From assembly GCA_020061285.1 (NCBI GenBank), contig JAGUYQ010000241.1, forward strand, positions 1 to 5,493: a stretch of 5,493 nucleotides of DNA, given 5' to 3'. Both the position numbers and the translations under genes were made by a program. The DNA is from Betaproteobacteria bacterium (GTDB lineage Bacteria > Pseudomonadota > Gammaproteobacteria > Burkholderiales > UBA9220). The notes below the pieces were generated by a model that saw only the letters and a program-made list of their open reading frames with translations, ran no database searches and was not told the origin of the DNA. This document shows positions 1 to 5,493 of the stretch, piece by piece (position 1 is the first letter of the stretch; each line of letters starts with the position of its first letter).

Positions 1-711
1 CCACGCCTGGGCCGCCTCTTCATGGCGCCCCTGGGCCGCCTCGAAATCCCCCAGCAGGTCGTTAGCCCGCACGCAGGCGCGGTTCTCCCTCAAGGCGGCG
101 GCAAGGTATTCGCGCGCGCCATCGAAGCGGTTGTGGATGCTTTCATTGGCCGCCAGTTCGCAATAGAACTGGGCGATTTCCGCCTGGAACGAGCGGGTGG
201 AATGCAGCGCCAGCCCCTTGGCGGCGTCGATGGCCTTCTGCCACTCCTTTTCCTGGACATAGATATCCAGCAGGGACTCCAGGGCCGATTGGCGGTAGGA
301 GGTCTCCAGCAGTTCCTGGAACAGGTGTTCGGCCCGGTCCAGCAGACCGGCGCGCAGGAAGTCCTGGGCCAGCTCGTTCACCGCCAGCCACTTCTGCTCC
401 TCGTCCAGGTCGGGGCGGTCGAGAAGGTTCTGGTGCAGGCGAATGGCCCGCTCCACCTCGCCCCGGCGGCGGAACATGGCGCCGAGGGTGAAATGCAGTT
501 CCACCGTCGCCGGCTCCAGCCGCGCCACCTCGGCGAAGGCCTCCACCGCCTTGTCCGGCTGTTCGTTGAGAAGGTAATTGAGTCCCTTGAAGTAGGACAC
601 CGGCAGGGTGCGGGATTCCGACACCACATGGCGAATGTCGATGCGCGCCGCCAGCCAGCCCAGGCTAAAGAACAGCGGAAACGCCAGCAGCCACCAGTAT
701 TCGAATTCCAT
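1..711 (-). CDS. lapB: LapB (YciM), LPS assembly protein B, N-terminal part; 3' end beyond window
   Basis: This frame stays open from the ATG at 711 to the first base of the window, giving 237 codons of a family usually about 390 residues long; the C-terminal part lies outside. The N-terminus (MEFEYWWLLAFPLFFSLGWL) is a single membrane anchor at about residues 5-22, followed by a basic stretch and then TPR-like helical repeats from about residue 37 (for example YLLNEQPDKAVEAF at 46-59 and FRRRGEVERAIRLHQ at 80-94). Known family: LapB is an inner-membrane TPR protein with a C-terminal rubredoxin-type metal domain; it works with FtsH and LapA to control LpxC turnover and so LPS synthesis. The metal domain cannot be seen here. 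The start is well fixed, because the same frame upstream meets the lapA stop at 738-736 with no other start codon between. The Shine-Dalgarno is poor (only a GGA about 11 nt upstream), so translation is probably coupled to lapA, 24 nt upstream. Confidence 0.93.
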   Translation of the reverse strand, partial: MEFEYWWLLAFPLFFSLGWLAARIDIRHVVSESRTLPVSYFKGLNYLLNEQPDKAVEAFAEVARLEPATVELHFTLGAMFRRRGEVERAIRLHQNLLDRPDLDEEQKWLAVNELAQDFLRAGLLDRAEHLFQELLETSYRQSALESLLDIYVQEKEWQKAIDAAKGLALHSTRSFQAEIAQFYCELAANESIHNRFDGAREYLAAALRENRACVRANDLLGDFEAAQGRHEEAAQAW

Positions 712-735
712 GCGTGGATTTGTCCGTGAGTCCGG

Positions 736-1017
736 TCAGGCGTCCTGCTTCGGCCCGGCATCGGAGGCCTTCACCCGCAACTCGCGCTTCAAGGCCAGGA
801 TATTGCGCTTCTGGCGGAAAATGAACGACAGGCTTGCCGCCACTCCCGTGGCCACGCCGGCGCCAAAGCACACCAGCATCACCAGCACCATCGGCGCCTG
901 CCATTGGTAGCCGAGATAATAGCTCACCGTCACCGTTTCGCTGTTTTTAACCGCGAAGCCCAACGCCAGGAGGAACAACAATACCCATAACAGGCGCAAT
1001 ATGTATCGCATCACCAT
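736..1017 (-). CDS. lapA: LapA (YciS) family, small inner-membrane LPS assembly protein
   Basis: The product is about 93 residues with two hydrophobic segments: about residues 5-23 (ILRLLWVLLFLLALGFAV) and 42-66. Between them is the family-typical stretch VKNSETVTVSYYLG, and a basic, probably helical cytoplasmic tail follows (FRQKRNILALKRELRVK). This matches the LapA/DUF1049 layout. LapA is known to act with LapB in regulating LpxC degradation; adjacency to lapB supports the assignment. Start choice: the open frame extends up to a GTG at 1092, but that extension runs through an intrinsic terminator hairpin and encodes an unconserved-looking peptide. I prefer the ATG at 1017, which has GGGG 6 nt upstream (1027-1024). 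The ATG two codons on, at 1011 (MRYILRLLWV), is the alternative and resembles starts of homologues as I recall them. No convincing promoter was found between the terminator and the start. Confidence 0.88.
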   Translation of the reverse strand: MVMRYILRLLWVLLFLLALGFAVKNSETVTVSYYLGYQWQAPMVLVMLVCFGAGVATGVAASLSFIFRQKRNILALKRELRVKASDAGPKQDA

Positions 1018-1023
1018 AACCGG

Positions 1024-1027
1024 CCCC
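1024..1027 (-). promoter_or_regulatory. Likely ribosome binding site of lapA
   Basis: GGGG on the minus strand lies 6 nt before the ATG at 1017 and 12 nt before the ATG at 1011. The spacing favours the 1017 start. The match to the anti-SD is short, so this is only moderate support. Confidence 0.4.
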
Positions 1028-1051
1028 ATATCCCGGATAAGCCTACCCGAC

Positions 1052-1088
1052 AAATAAAAAGGCGGCATGATCTTTCGATAATGCCGCC
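1052..1088 (-). terminator. Rho-independent terminator downstream of ihfB
   Basis: On the minus strand GGCGGCAT (1088-1081) pairs perfectly with ATGCCGCC (1068-1061). Inside this 8-bp stem, after a T/C mismatch, ATC pairs with GAT around a GAAA tetraloop. The hairpin is followed at once by TTTTTATTT (1060-1052). This is a textbook intrinsic terminator for transcripts leaving ihfB, 33 nt after its stop codon. It separates the rpsA-ihfB unit from lapAB, implying either a separate promoter for lapAB or partial read-through. Confidence 0.88.
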
Positions 1089-1121
1089 ACACCGATCAAT
1101 CAAGATGGCAGACCGGAAAAC

Positions 1122-1409
1122 TCAGTTTTCCTCGTAGTCTACCCGTTCCCGCAATTCCTTGCCTGCCTTGAAATGGGGAACATACTTCTCTGGCACGTTC
1201 ACCTTGCCGCCGGTCTTCGGGTTGCGCCCGACTCTCGGCGGCCGGTAATTGAGGGTGAAACTGCCAAACCCGCGAATCTCGATGCGCTGCCCCTCCGCCA
1301 AGCTGCTTGCCATCGCCTCCAATATGGTTTTGACGGCAAGCTCGGCATCCTTGGCGACCAAGTGGGGATGGCGCACAGATAATCGAGCGATCAGTTCCGA
1401 TTTGGTCAT
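1122..1409 (-). CDS. ihfB: Integration host factor beta subunit
   Basis: This 95-residue protein has the length and sequence of IHF-beta: [10 protein letters not shown] at the start, [10 protein letters not shown] at 42-51 and the DNA-binding signature [10 protein letters not shown] at 61-70. The proline at residue 64 corresponds to the residue that intercalates into DNA and kinks it in characterised IHF-beta. [16 protein letters not shown] (75-90) completes the domain. IHF-beta pairs with IHF-alpha (not in this window) to bend DNA at specific sites during transcription, replication and recombination. GRNPKTG and the position next to rpsA favour IHF-beta over HU. The gene starts 15 nt after the rpsA stop with a good SD and no terminator between, so it is probably co-transcribed with rpsA, as is common in proteobacteria. 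The short acidic tail (DYEEN) differs from the E. coli C-terminus but is unremarkable. Confidence 0.97.
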   Translation of the reverse strand: MTKSELIARLSVRHPHLVAKDAELAVKTILEAMASSLAEGQRIEIRGFGSFTLNYRPPRVGRNPKTGGKVNVPEKYVPHFKAGKELRERVDYEEN

Positions 1410-1414
1410 GACGA

Positions 1415-1420
1415 TCCCTT
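1415..1420 (-). promoter_or_regulatory. Ribosome binding site of ihfB
   Basis: AAGGGA on the minus strand lies 5 nt upstream of the ihfB ATG, inside the 15-nt rpsA-ihfB gap. It is the clearest SD in front of an annotated start in this window and confirms that start. Confidence 0.75.
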
Positions 1421-1424
1421 TTTA

Positions 1425-3140
1425 TTATTGCTCCGCGTTCTTCACGTCCAGCTTGGCCTTCAGCAGCGCGCCCAGGTTGGTGGTGCCGGCGCTGGCCGAA
1501 CCCTGATCGCTGGCAAGCTTCTGCATCGCCTCGGACTCGTCGGCCATGTCCTTGGCCTTGATGGACAGGCTGATGTTGCGGTTCTTGCGATCGACGCTGA
1601 TGATCTTGGCCTCGACTTCGTCGCCCTCCTTGAGATGGGAACGGATGTCTTCCACACGGTCGCGGGACACTTCGGAGGCGCGCAGGTAGCCTTCCACCTC
1701 GTCGCCGTCCAAGGAGACCACGGCGCCCTTGGCGTCGATGGTCTTGACGATGCCCTTGACGATGTTGCCCTTGTCATGGGTGGCGACGTAGTTGCTGAAG
1801 GGGTCGCCTTCCATCTGCTTGATGCCGAGGGAAATGCGCTCGCGCTCGGAGTCGATGGCCAGCACCACGGCTTCCATCTCGTCGCCCTTCTTGAAGTTGC
1901 GCACGGCTTCCTCGCCGGGCAGGGTCCAGGACAGGTCGGACAGGTGGATCAGGCCGTCGATGCCGCCGGGCAGGCCGATGAACACGCCAAAGTCGGTGAT
2001 GGACTTGATCTGACCGGAAACCTTGTCGCCCTTCTTGAAGTTCTGGGCAAACTCGTCCCAGGGGTTGGCCTGGCACTGCTTCATGCCCAGGGACAGGCGG
2101 CGGCGCTGCTCGTCCACTTCCAGGATCATCACTTCCACTTCCTCGCCCACGGCGGTCACCTTGGCGGGGTGGACGTTCTTGTTGGTCCAGTCCATTTCGG
2201 ACACGTGCACCAGGCCTTCGATGCCCGGCTCGATCTCGACGAAGGCGCCGTAGTCGGTCAGGTTGCTCACCTTGCCGAACAGGCGGGTGCCCACGGGGTA
2301 GCGGCGGGACAGGTTGACCCACGGATCGTCGCCCAGTTGCTTGAGGCCCAGGGAAACGCGGTTCTTCTCCTGGTCGAACTTGAGCACCATGGCTTCCACT
2401 TCGTCGCCCACGGCCAGCACCTCGGAGGGGTGCTTGACGCGGCGCCAGGCCACGTCGGTGATGTGCAGCAGGCCGTCCACGCCGCCCAGGTCCACGAAGG
2501 CGCCGTAGTCGGTGATGTTCTTGACGATACCCTTGACGCGGGCGCCTTCCTTGAGGTTCTCCAGCAGGGCCTGACGCTCGGCGCCCTGGGTGGCCTCGAG
2601 CACGGCGCGGCGGGAAACCACCACGTTGTTGCGCTTGCGGTCCAGCTTGATAACCTTGAATTCGAAAGCTTTATTTTCGTAGGGAGTGGTGTCCTTGATC
2701 GGGCGCACGTCCACCAGGGAGCCGGGGAGGAAGGCGCGGATGCCGTTGACCATCACGGTCAGGCCGCCCTTGACCTTGCCGCTCACCAAGCCGTTGACCA
2801 GGGAACCCTGCTCCATCGCCTCTTCCAGTTCCAGCCAGGTCGCGATGCGCTTGGCTTTTTCGCGGGACAGCTTGGTGGAGCCGTGGCCGTCTTCCAGGGC
2901 ATCGATCGCCACTTTGACGAAATCGCCCGGCTTGACTTCGATTTCACCCTGGTCGTTGCGGAATTCGGAGGCGGAGATCACGCTTTCGGACTTCAGGCCG
3001 GCGTTGACGATCACCTCTTCATTGTCGACGTGCACCACTTCAGCGGTGATCACTTCGCCAATGCGCATTTCCTTTTGGCTGAGGCTTTCTTCGAACAGGG
3101 AGGCGAAACTTTCTTGGGAGGTAGAGGGAGAAGCAGTCAT
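1425..3140 (-). CDS. rpsA: 30S ribosomal protein S1
   Basis: The 571-residue product has the size and architecture of proteobacterial S1 (E. coli 557). Six S1/OB-fold repeats can be traced at about residues 26-93, 112-178, 197-266, 282-352, 369-438 and 456-526. The central repeats carry typical RNA-binding motifs, such as [21 protein letters not shown] (repeat 3; start of motif at 209), [10 protein letters not shown] (repeat 4) and [10 protein letters not shown] (repeat 5). Repeats 1 and 2 are more divergent, as expected for the ribosome-binding part. S1 delivers mRNA to the 30S subunit, especially when the SD is weak or structured. Start choice: ATG at 3140, giving [20 protein letters not shown], matches the family N-terminus. 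The frame stays open up to 3347, but that extension overlaps cmk and is not S1-like. The upstream leader is structured and lacks a good SD, as in E. coli, where S1 represses its own translation. A low-complexity tail of about 45 residues follows repeat 6. Confidence 0.98.
   Translation of the reverse strand: MTASPSTSQESFASLFEESLSQKEMRIGEVITAEVVHVDNEEVIVNAGLKSESVISASEFRNDQGEIEVKPGDFVKVAIDALEDGHGSTKLSREKAKRIATWLELEEAMEQGSLVNGLVSGKVKGGLTVMVNGIRAFLPGSLVDVRPIKDTTPYENKAFEFKVIKLDRKRNNVVVSRRAVLEATQGAERQALLENLKEGARVKGIVKNITDYGAFVDLGGVDGLLHITDVAWRRVKHPSEVLAVGDEVEAMVLKFDQEKNRVSLGLKQLGDDPWVNLSRRYPVGTRLFGKVSNLTDYGAFVEIEPGIEGLVHVSEMDWTNKNVHPAKVTAVGEEVEVMILEVDEQRRRLSLGMKQCQANPWDEFAQNFKKGDKVSGQIKSITDFGVFIGLPGGIDGLIHLSDLSWTLPGEEAVRNFKKGDEMEAVVLAIDSERERISLGIKQMEGDPFSNYVATHDKGNIVKGIVKTIDAKGAVVSLDGDEVEGYLRASEVSRDRVEDIRSHLKEGDEVEAKIISVDRKNRNISLSIKAKDMADESEAMQKLASDQGSASAGTTNLGALLKAKLDVKNAEQ
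2239..2258 (-). repeat. Copy 1 of a 20-bp direct repeat within rpsA (S1 repeat 4)
   Basis: The plus-strand 20-mer acgaaggcgccgtagtcggt occurs here and again at 2494-2513. Both copies encode the TDYGAFV motif in equivalent places of S1 repeats 4 and 3. It reflects internal domain duplication plus shared codon choice and is not a mobile or regulatory repeat. Confidence 0.8.
2494..2513 (-). repeat. Copy 2 of the 20-bp direct repeat within rpsA (S1 repeat 3)
   Basis: This is identical over 20 bp to 2239-2258, 255 bp away, which is a whole number of codons and matches the offset between S1 repeats 3 and 4. Confidence 0.8.
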
Positions 3141-3155
3141 TGAAAAGTTACCAGT

Positions 3156-3174
3156 AAAAACCGCCTTGCGACGG
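3156..3174 (-). other. Small GCAA-loop hairpin followed by U5 in the rpsA leader
   Basis: On the minus strand CCGTC (3174-3170) pairs with GGCGG (3165-3161), with one G-U pair, around a GCAA tetraloop. TTTTT (3160-3156) follows directly. It resembles a weak intrinsic terminator or attenuator just 15 nt before the rpsA start. A stem of only 5 bp makes strong termination unlikely; a role as a leader RNA element is the alternative. Confidence 0.45.
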
Positions 3175-3191
3175 GGTTGATTCAAATCTGC

Positions 3192-3213
3192 CGCGGCCCG
3201 AAGCGGGTCCGCG
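3192..3213 (-). other. GC-rich hairpin at the cmk-rpsA junction
   Basis: On the minus strand CGCGG, a bulged A, then CCCG form a 9-bp stem with CGGG and CCGCG around a CTT loop. It begins 6 nt after the cmk stop codon. No T-run follows, so it is not a classical terminator. It may be the first stem of the rpsA leader or may protect the upstream mRNA's 3' end. Confidence 0.6.
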
Positions 3214-3219
3214 ACACCA

Positions 3220-5169
3220 TTATTGCGACGAAAGCGCCTCGTACCGTGCCAATACCTCGGCAACGACCTGGTCGATGGAGAGGGAGCTGGTATCGAGGTA
3301 GCTCGCGTCAGCGCATTTTTGCAGCGGCGCAGCGCTTCGCGCCGCATCGCGGGCGTCGCGCTGGTTGATGTCTTGCAAAATGGCGGCTAGGTTAGCACAT
3401 ATCCCTTTTGCCATCAACTGTTTATACCGGCGGTCCGCGCGGGCCTCGGCGCTGGCGGTGAGAAATATCTTCACCGCCGCATCGGGGAACACCGTGGAAC
3501 CCATGTCGCGGCCGTCGGCCACCAAGCCTGGGGCTTGGCGGAAGGCCCGCTGGCGGGCGAGCAGCGCCAAGCGCAGCCGGGGGAAGACGGCGATTTTCGA
3601 TGCCGCGTTGCCCACCTCCTCGGTGCGGATGGCGTCGGTCGCCAGCTCGCCGTCGAGGAAAATTCCCCCTTCCTCGAAACGCACGTCCAGTTTTTCCCCC
3701 AGTTCGGCCAGAGGCCCTTCTTCCTCCAGGGACAGTCCCCGACGCAGCGCCGCCAGGGCGGCGAGGCGGTAGATGGCGCCGCTGTCCAGGTAGTGCCAGC
3801 CGAGACGCTCCGCCACGATCTGGGTGATGGTGCCCTTGCCCGAGGCCGACGGCCCGTCGATGGCGATCACCGGCACGCCCTCCCGCTTGAGGATGGAGGC
3901 GAAACGCTCGAAATAGTCGGGGAAGGTCTTGGCCACGCACTTCGGGTCGTTGATGCGCACCGGCACGCCTCCCAAGGCCACCAGGGAGAAGCACATGGCC
4001 ATGCGGTGGTCGTCGTAGGTGTCGATGGCGGCATTAGGAATCAATCGGGCCGGCGGCGTGACGCGAATATAGTCCGCCCCCTCCTCCACCGTGGCACCCA
4101 CCTTGCGCAGTTCGGCGGCCATGGCGGCGATGCGGTCGGTCTCCTTCACCCGCCAACTGGCGATATTCTTCAGAGTGGTGGTGCCGTCGGCGAACAGGGC
4201 CACCACCGCCAGGGTCATGGCGGCGTCGGGGATGTGGTTGCAGTCCAACTCCAGGGCCTTGAGCCTGCCGGAAACGGGCCTGCGGGCCTCGATCCAGTTG
4301 TCGCCCAGGTCGATGACGGCGCCCATTCGCGCCAGGGCCTCGGCGAAGCGCACGTCTCCCTGGATGCTGCCCTGGCCCACGCCCTCCACCCGCACCGGGC
4401 CACCGCCGACGGCGCCGGCAGCGAGGAAATAGGAAGCCGACGAGGCATCGCCCTCGACGAAGATCGTTCCAGGGCTCTGGTAGCGCTGGCCGCCCTCGAT
4501 AACGAAACGCCGCCAGCCTTCCCGTTCCACGATTACGCCGAAGCGGGCCATGAGGGCCAGGGTGATTTCGATGTAGGGCTTGGAAATCAGCTCCCCCACC
4601 ACTTCCACCGTCATGGTTTCGCCGGCGAGGGGCAGAGCCATCAGCAGACCGGTGAGGAACTGGCTGGAAACGTCACCCCGCACCTTCACAGTACCGGGCC
4701 GGATATCGGCGGGAAAAATCTCCAGGGGGGGGAAACCGTCGTTGCCCAGGTAGCGGATATCCGCTCCCGCTTGGCGCAGGGCCTCCACCAAGTCGCCGAT
4801 GGGGCGTTCGTGCATGCGCGGCACGCCGGATAGCTTGTAGTGGCCGCCGGACAAGGCCAGGGCGGCGGTCAGGGGGCGAAACGCCGTGCCGGCATTGCCC
4901 AGGAACAGCTCGGCTTCCTTCACCGGGAAGGCGCCGCCCACCCCTTGCACGCGGTAATCATTGGCGCCGGTTTTCTCCAGGGCGACGCCGAGGACTTGCA
5001 ACGCTTCCAGCATCCGCTCGGTATCGTCGGAGGCCAGCAGGTCGCGAATCTCGGTGGCGCCCTCAGCCAGGGCGGCCAAGAGCAGGGTACGATTGGAAAT
5101 GCTTTTCGAGCCCGGCAGCTTGACGGTGCCCTTGGCGGCGATGGCGGGATAGATGTCGAGAAATTCCAT
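3220..5169 (-). CDS. aroA-cmk: Bifunctional EPSP synthase / CMP kinase (AroA-Cmk fusion)
   Basis: One uninterrupted 649-residue frame carries two complete enzymes. Residues 1 to about 427 are 3-phosphoshikimate 1-carboxyvinyltransferase, which joins shikimate-3-phosphate and PEP in the chorismate pathway. Visible landmarks are [10 protein letters not shown] (18-27, with K22, S23 and R27), [11 protein letters not shown] (90-100), MHERPIG (119-125), NHIPDAAMT (311-319; D315 matches catalytic D313 of E. coli), WRVKETDR (339-346; E343) and the closing [10 protein letters not shown]. These are class I features. Residues 431-649 are cytidylate kinase, phosphorylating CMP/dCMP with ATP: P-loop GPSASGKGT (439-447), LDSGAIYR (461-468), [12 protein letters not shown] (550-561) and RDARDAARS (604-612). 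Both domains are near normal length, so this is not a broken gene. The linker is only a few residues. Separate adjacent genes are the arrangement in E. coli, but annotated bifunctional AroA/Cmk proteins of similar length are known from betaproteobacteria. The ATG at 5169 gives the standard AroA N-terminus; the frame is open further up to 5376 but overlaps tyrA there and is not AroA-like. The start has no obvious SD and lies 14 nt after the tyrA stop, suggesting translational coupling. Confidence 0.96.
   Translation of the reverse strand: MEFLDIYPAIAAKGTVKLPGSKSISNRTLLLAALAEGATEIRDLLASDDTERMLEALQVLGVALEKTGANDYRVQGVGGAFPVKEAELFLGNAGTAFRPLTAALALSGGHYKLSGVPRMHERPIGDLVEALRQAGADIRYLGNDGFPPLEIFPADIRPGTVKVRGDVSSQFLTGLLMALPLAGETMTVEVVGELISKPYIEITLALMARFGVIVEREGWRRFVIEGGQRYQSPGTIFVEGDASSASYFLAAGAVGGGPVRVEGVGQGSIQGDVRFAEALARMGAVIDLGDNWIEARRPVSGRLKALELDCNHIPDAAMTLAVVALFADGTTTLKNIASWRVKETDRIAAMAAELRKVGATVEEGADYIRVTPPARLIPNAAIDTYDDHRMAMCFSLVALGGVPVRINDPKCVAKTFPDYFERFASILKREGVPVIAIDGPSASGKGTITQIVAERLGWHYLDSGAIYRLAALAALRRGLSLEEEGPLAELGEKLDVRFEEGGIFLDGELATDAIRTEEVGNAASKIAVFPRLRLALLARQRAFRQAPGLVADGRDMGSTVFPDAAVKIFLTASAEARADRRYKQLMAKGICANLAAILQDINQRDARDAARSAAPLQKCADASYLDTSSLSIDQVVAEVLARYEALSSQ
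3868..3884 (-). promoter_or_regulatory. Possible internal ribosome binding site and GTG start for free CMP kinase
   Basis: Within the fusion, on the minus strand, GGGAGGG (3884-3878) lies 7 nt before an in-frame GTG codon at 3870-3868 (residue V434). The core GGAGG has 8 nt spacing. Initiation there would give a 216-residue protein starting (f)[14 protein letters not shown], almost exactly where free-standing Cmk proteins begin. It is a better SD than the one before the fusion's own ATG. The motif is also simply the codons for Arg-Glu-Gly in GC-rich DNA, so use as a start is inference only. Confidence 0.4.
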
Positions 5170-5183
5170 GGTCGTCGTGTGAT

Positions 5184-5493
5184 TTATTCTTCGGCCACCG
5201 GCGTTACTTGGCCGGCAGCCCAGGCGTTGCGCGCCCGGCTGGCGCGGGTGAAGACTTGCTCCAGGGTGGCGGCGTCCCCGGCGGCCAGGGCCTCGTGCAG
5301 ACGCTCCAGTTGACTGCGATAGGCATCCAACTCCTTGAGCAGCGCCTCCCGGTTGGCAAGGCAGATGTCCCGCCACATCTCCGGGCTGCTGCCGGCGATG
5401 CGGGTGAAATCCCGAAAGCCGCTGGCGGCGAAGGAGAACAGTTCATCGGCGTTGGCCTTGGCGGCGATATCGTCCACCAGGGCGAAAGCCAGC
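5184..5493 (-). CDS. tyrA: Prephenate dehydrogenase, C-terminal part (5' end beyond window)
   Basis: The last 102 codons are visible; the frame is open to the window edge, with a TAA stop at 5186-5184. The sequence [21 protein letters not shown] followed by [20 protein letters not shown] and [22 protein letters not shown] is the helical C-terminal dimerisation domain of TyrA, which follows the NAD-binding domain (not in view). TyrA oxidatively decarboxylates prephenate to 4-hydroxyphenylpyruvate on the way to tyrosine. Its place immediately before aroA is common in betaproteobacteria, where TyrA-AroA fusions also occur. Here the two are in different frames, 14 nt apart, so they are separate genes. 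No terminator is seen between them, so co-transcription is likely. Whether regulatory or mutase domains exist upstream cannot be told. Confidence 0.93.
   Translation of the reverse strand, partial: LAFALVDDIAAKANADELFSFAASGFRDFTRIAGSSPEMWRDICLANREALLKELDAYRSQLERLHEALAAGDAATLEQVFTRASRARNAWAAGQVTPVAEE

Larger units (their letters stand above)
3141..3219 (-). promoter_or_regulatory. Structured rpsA 5' leader (candidate S1 autoregulatory region)
   Basis: These 79 nt separate the cmk stop from the rpsA start. On the minus strand there is a strong hairpin (3213-3192), an AT-rich spacer (around 3190-3178), a small hairpin (3174-3161), and then AT-rich DNA up to the ATG. The 20 nt before the ATG, TTTTTACTGGTAACTTTTCA, contain no recognisable SD beyond a weak GGTAA. 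In E. coli the rpsA initiation region is known to combine hairpins, AU-rich single strands and a weak SD, which gives efficient S1-dependent translation and autorepression. Similar control here is inferred from the layout alone. Confidence 0.55.

Noticed and set aside
22..729. A 235-codon plus-strand frame at the start of the window
   Set aside because: It lies opposite lapB, whose minus-strand frame is open to the window edge and has a clear membrane anchor and TPRs. The plus-strand frame has no recognisable domain.
1018..1121. A lapAB promoter in the ihfB-lapA gap (TTGATT near 1103 with TATCGA 17 nt on; TTGTCG near 1054 with TATGGG 17 nt on)
   Set aside because: The -10 matches are only about 3 of 6, the first pair would start inside the terminator stem, and the second would give an almost leaderless transcript. 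Neither is convincing.
1428..3143. A 571-codon open frame on the plus strand antisense to rpsA
   Set aside because: It mirrors rpsA codon for codon. The translation is rich in His, Gly, Ala, Val and Leu, as expected from the reverse complement of a codon-biased acidic protein, and it resembles no family. Lack of stops follows from rpsA codon bias.
3141..3347. 69-residue N-terminal extension of S1
   Set aside because: It overlaps the cmk 3' end in another frame, spans both leader hairpins, and is Arg/Pro/Ser-rich. The known S1 N-terminus begins at the ATG at 3140.
3535..4833. A 432-codon plus-strand frame opposite aroA-cmk
   Set aside because: It is low-complexity His/Gly/Gln-rich translation opposite a gene with clear catalytic motifs, so it is a shadow frame.
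5170..5376. 69-residue N-terminal extension of AroA, or a TyrA-AroA fusion
   Set aside because: The extension overlaps the tyrA C-terminal domain in a different frame and has no AroA-like sequence. TyrA ends at its own TAA, so unlike some relatives there is no TyrA-AroA fusion here.
1..5493. Mobile elements, CRISPR arrays, tRNA/rRNA genes or phage/defence systems
   Set aside because: No spaced repeats, inverted terminal repeats, transposase motifs or RNA-gene signatures were seen. The window is filled by syntenic core genes, so I find no undescribed system here.

Overview
The window is a compact, GC-rich stretch of housekeeping genes, all on the minus strand. In transcription order (high to low coordinates) it reads: 3' end of tyrA, an in-frame aroA-cmk fusion, rpsA, ihfB, lapA, and the 5' part of lapB. 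Gene order and protein sequences point to a proteobacterium, most likely a betaproteobacterium. The S1, TyrA C-terminus and AroA sequences look betaproteobacterial from memory of the families, but no search was run and the genus is not identified. Nothing suggests a mobile element, CRISPR array, tRNA, rRNA or recent transfer.

Region by region (minus strand). 5493-5184 holds the last 102 codons of prephenate dehydrogenase. After 14 nt, 5169-3220 encodes one 649-residue polypeptide: a complete class I EPSP synthase (about residues 1-427) joined by a very short linker to a complete CMP kinase (about 431-649). An SD-like GGGAGGG followed 7 nt later by a GTG lies exactly at the domain junction, so a free CMP kinase might also be made. 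The 79-nt gap 3219-3141 is the rpsA leader, with two hairpins separated by AT-rich DNA and no clear Shine-Dalgarno before the rpsA ATG at 3140. rpsA (3140-1425) encodes ribosomal protein S1 with six S1 repeats. Fifteen nt later, with a good SD, ihfB (1409-1122) encodes the IHF beta subunit. An intrinsic terminator (1088-1052) ends the tyrA/aroA-cmk/rpsA/ihfB side. lapA (1017-736) and lapB (from 711, running off the window) follow, encoding the inner-membrane pair that controls lipopolysaccharide synthesis.

Functionally the block joins aromatic amino acid synthesis (TyrA, AroA), pyrimidine nucleotide recycling (Cmk), translation (S1), nucleoid architecture (IHF) and envelope LPS control (LapAB). 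The cmk-rpsA-ihfB order is a conserved proteobacterial arrangement. The window is therefore mostly ordinary. The points worth a second look are the aroA-cmk fusion with its possible internal start, the structured rpsA leader, and the terminator that overlaps an over-extended lapA reading frame.
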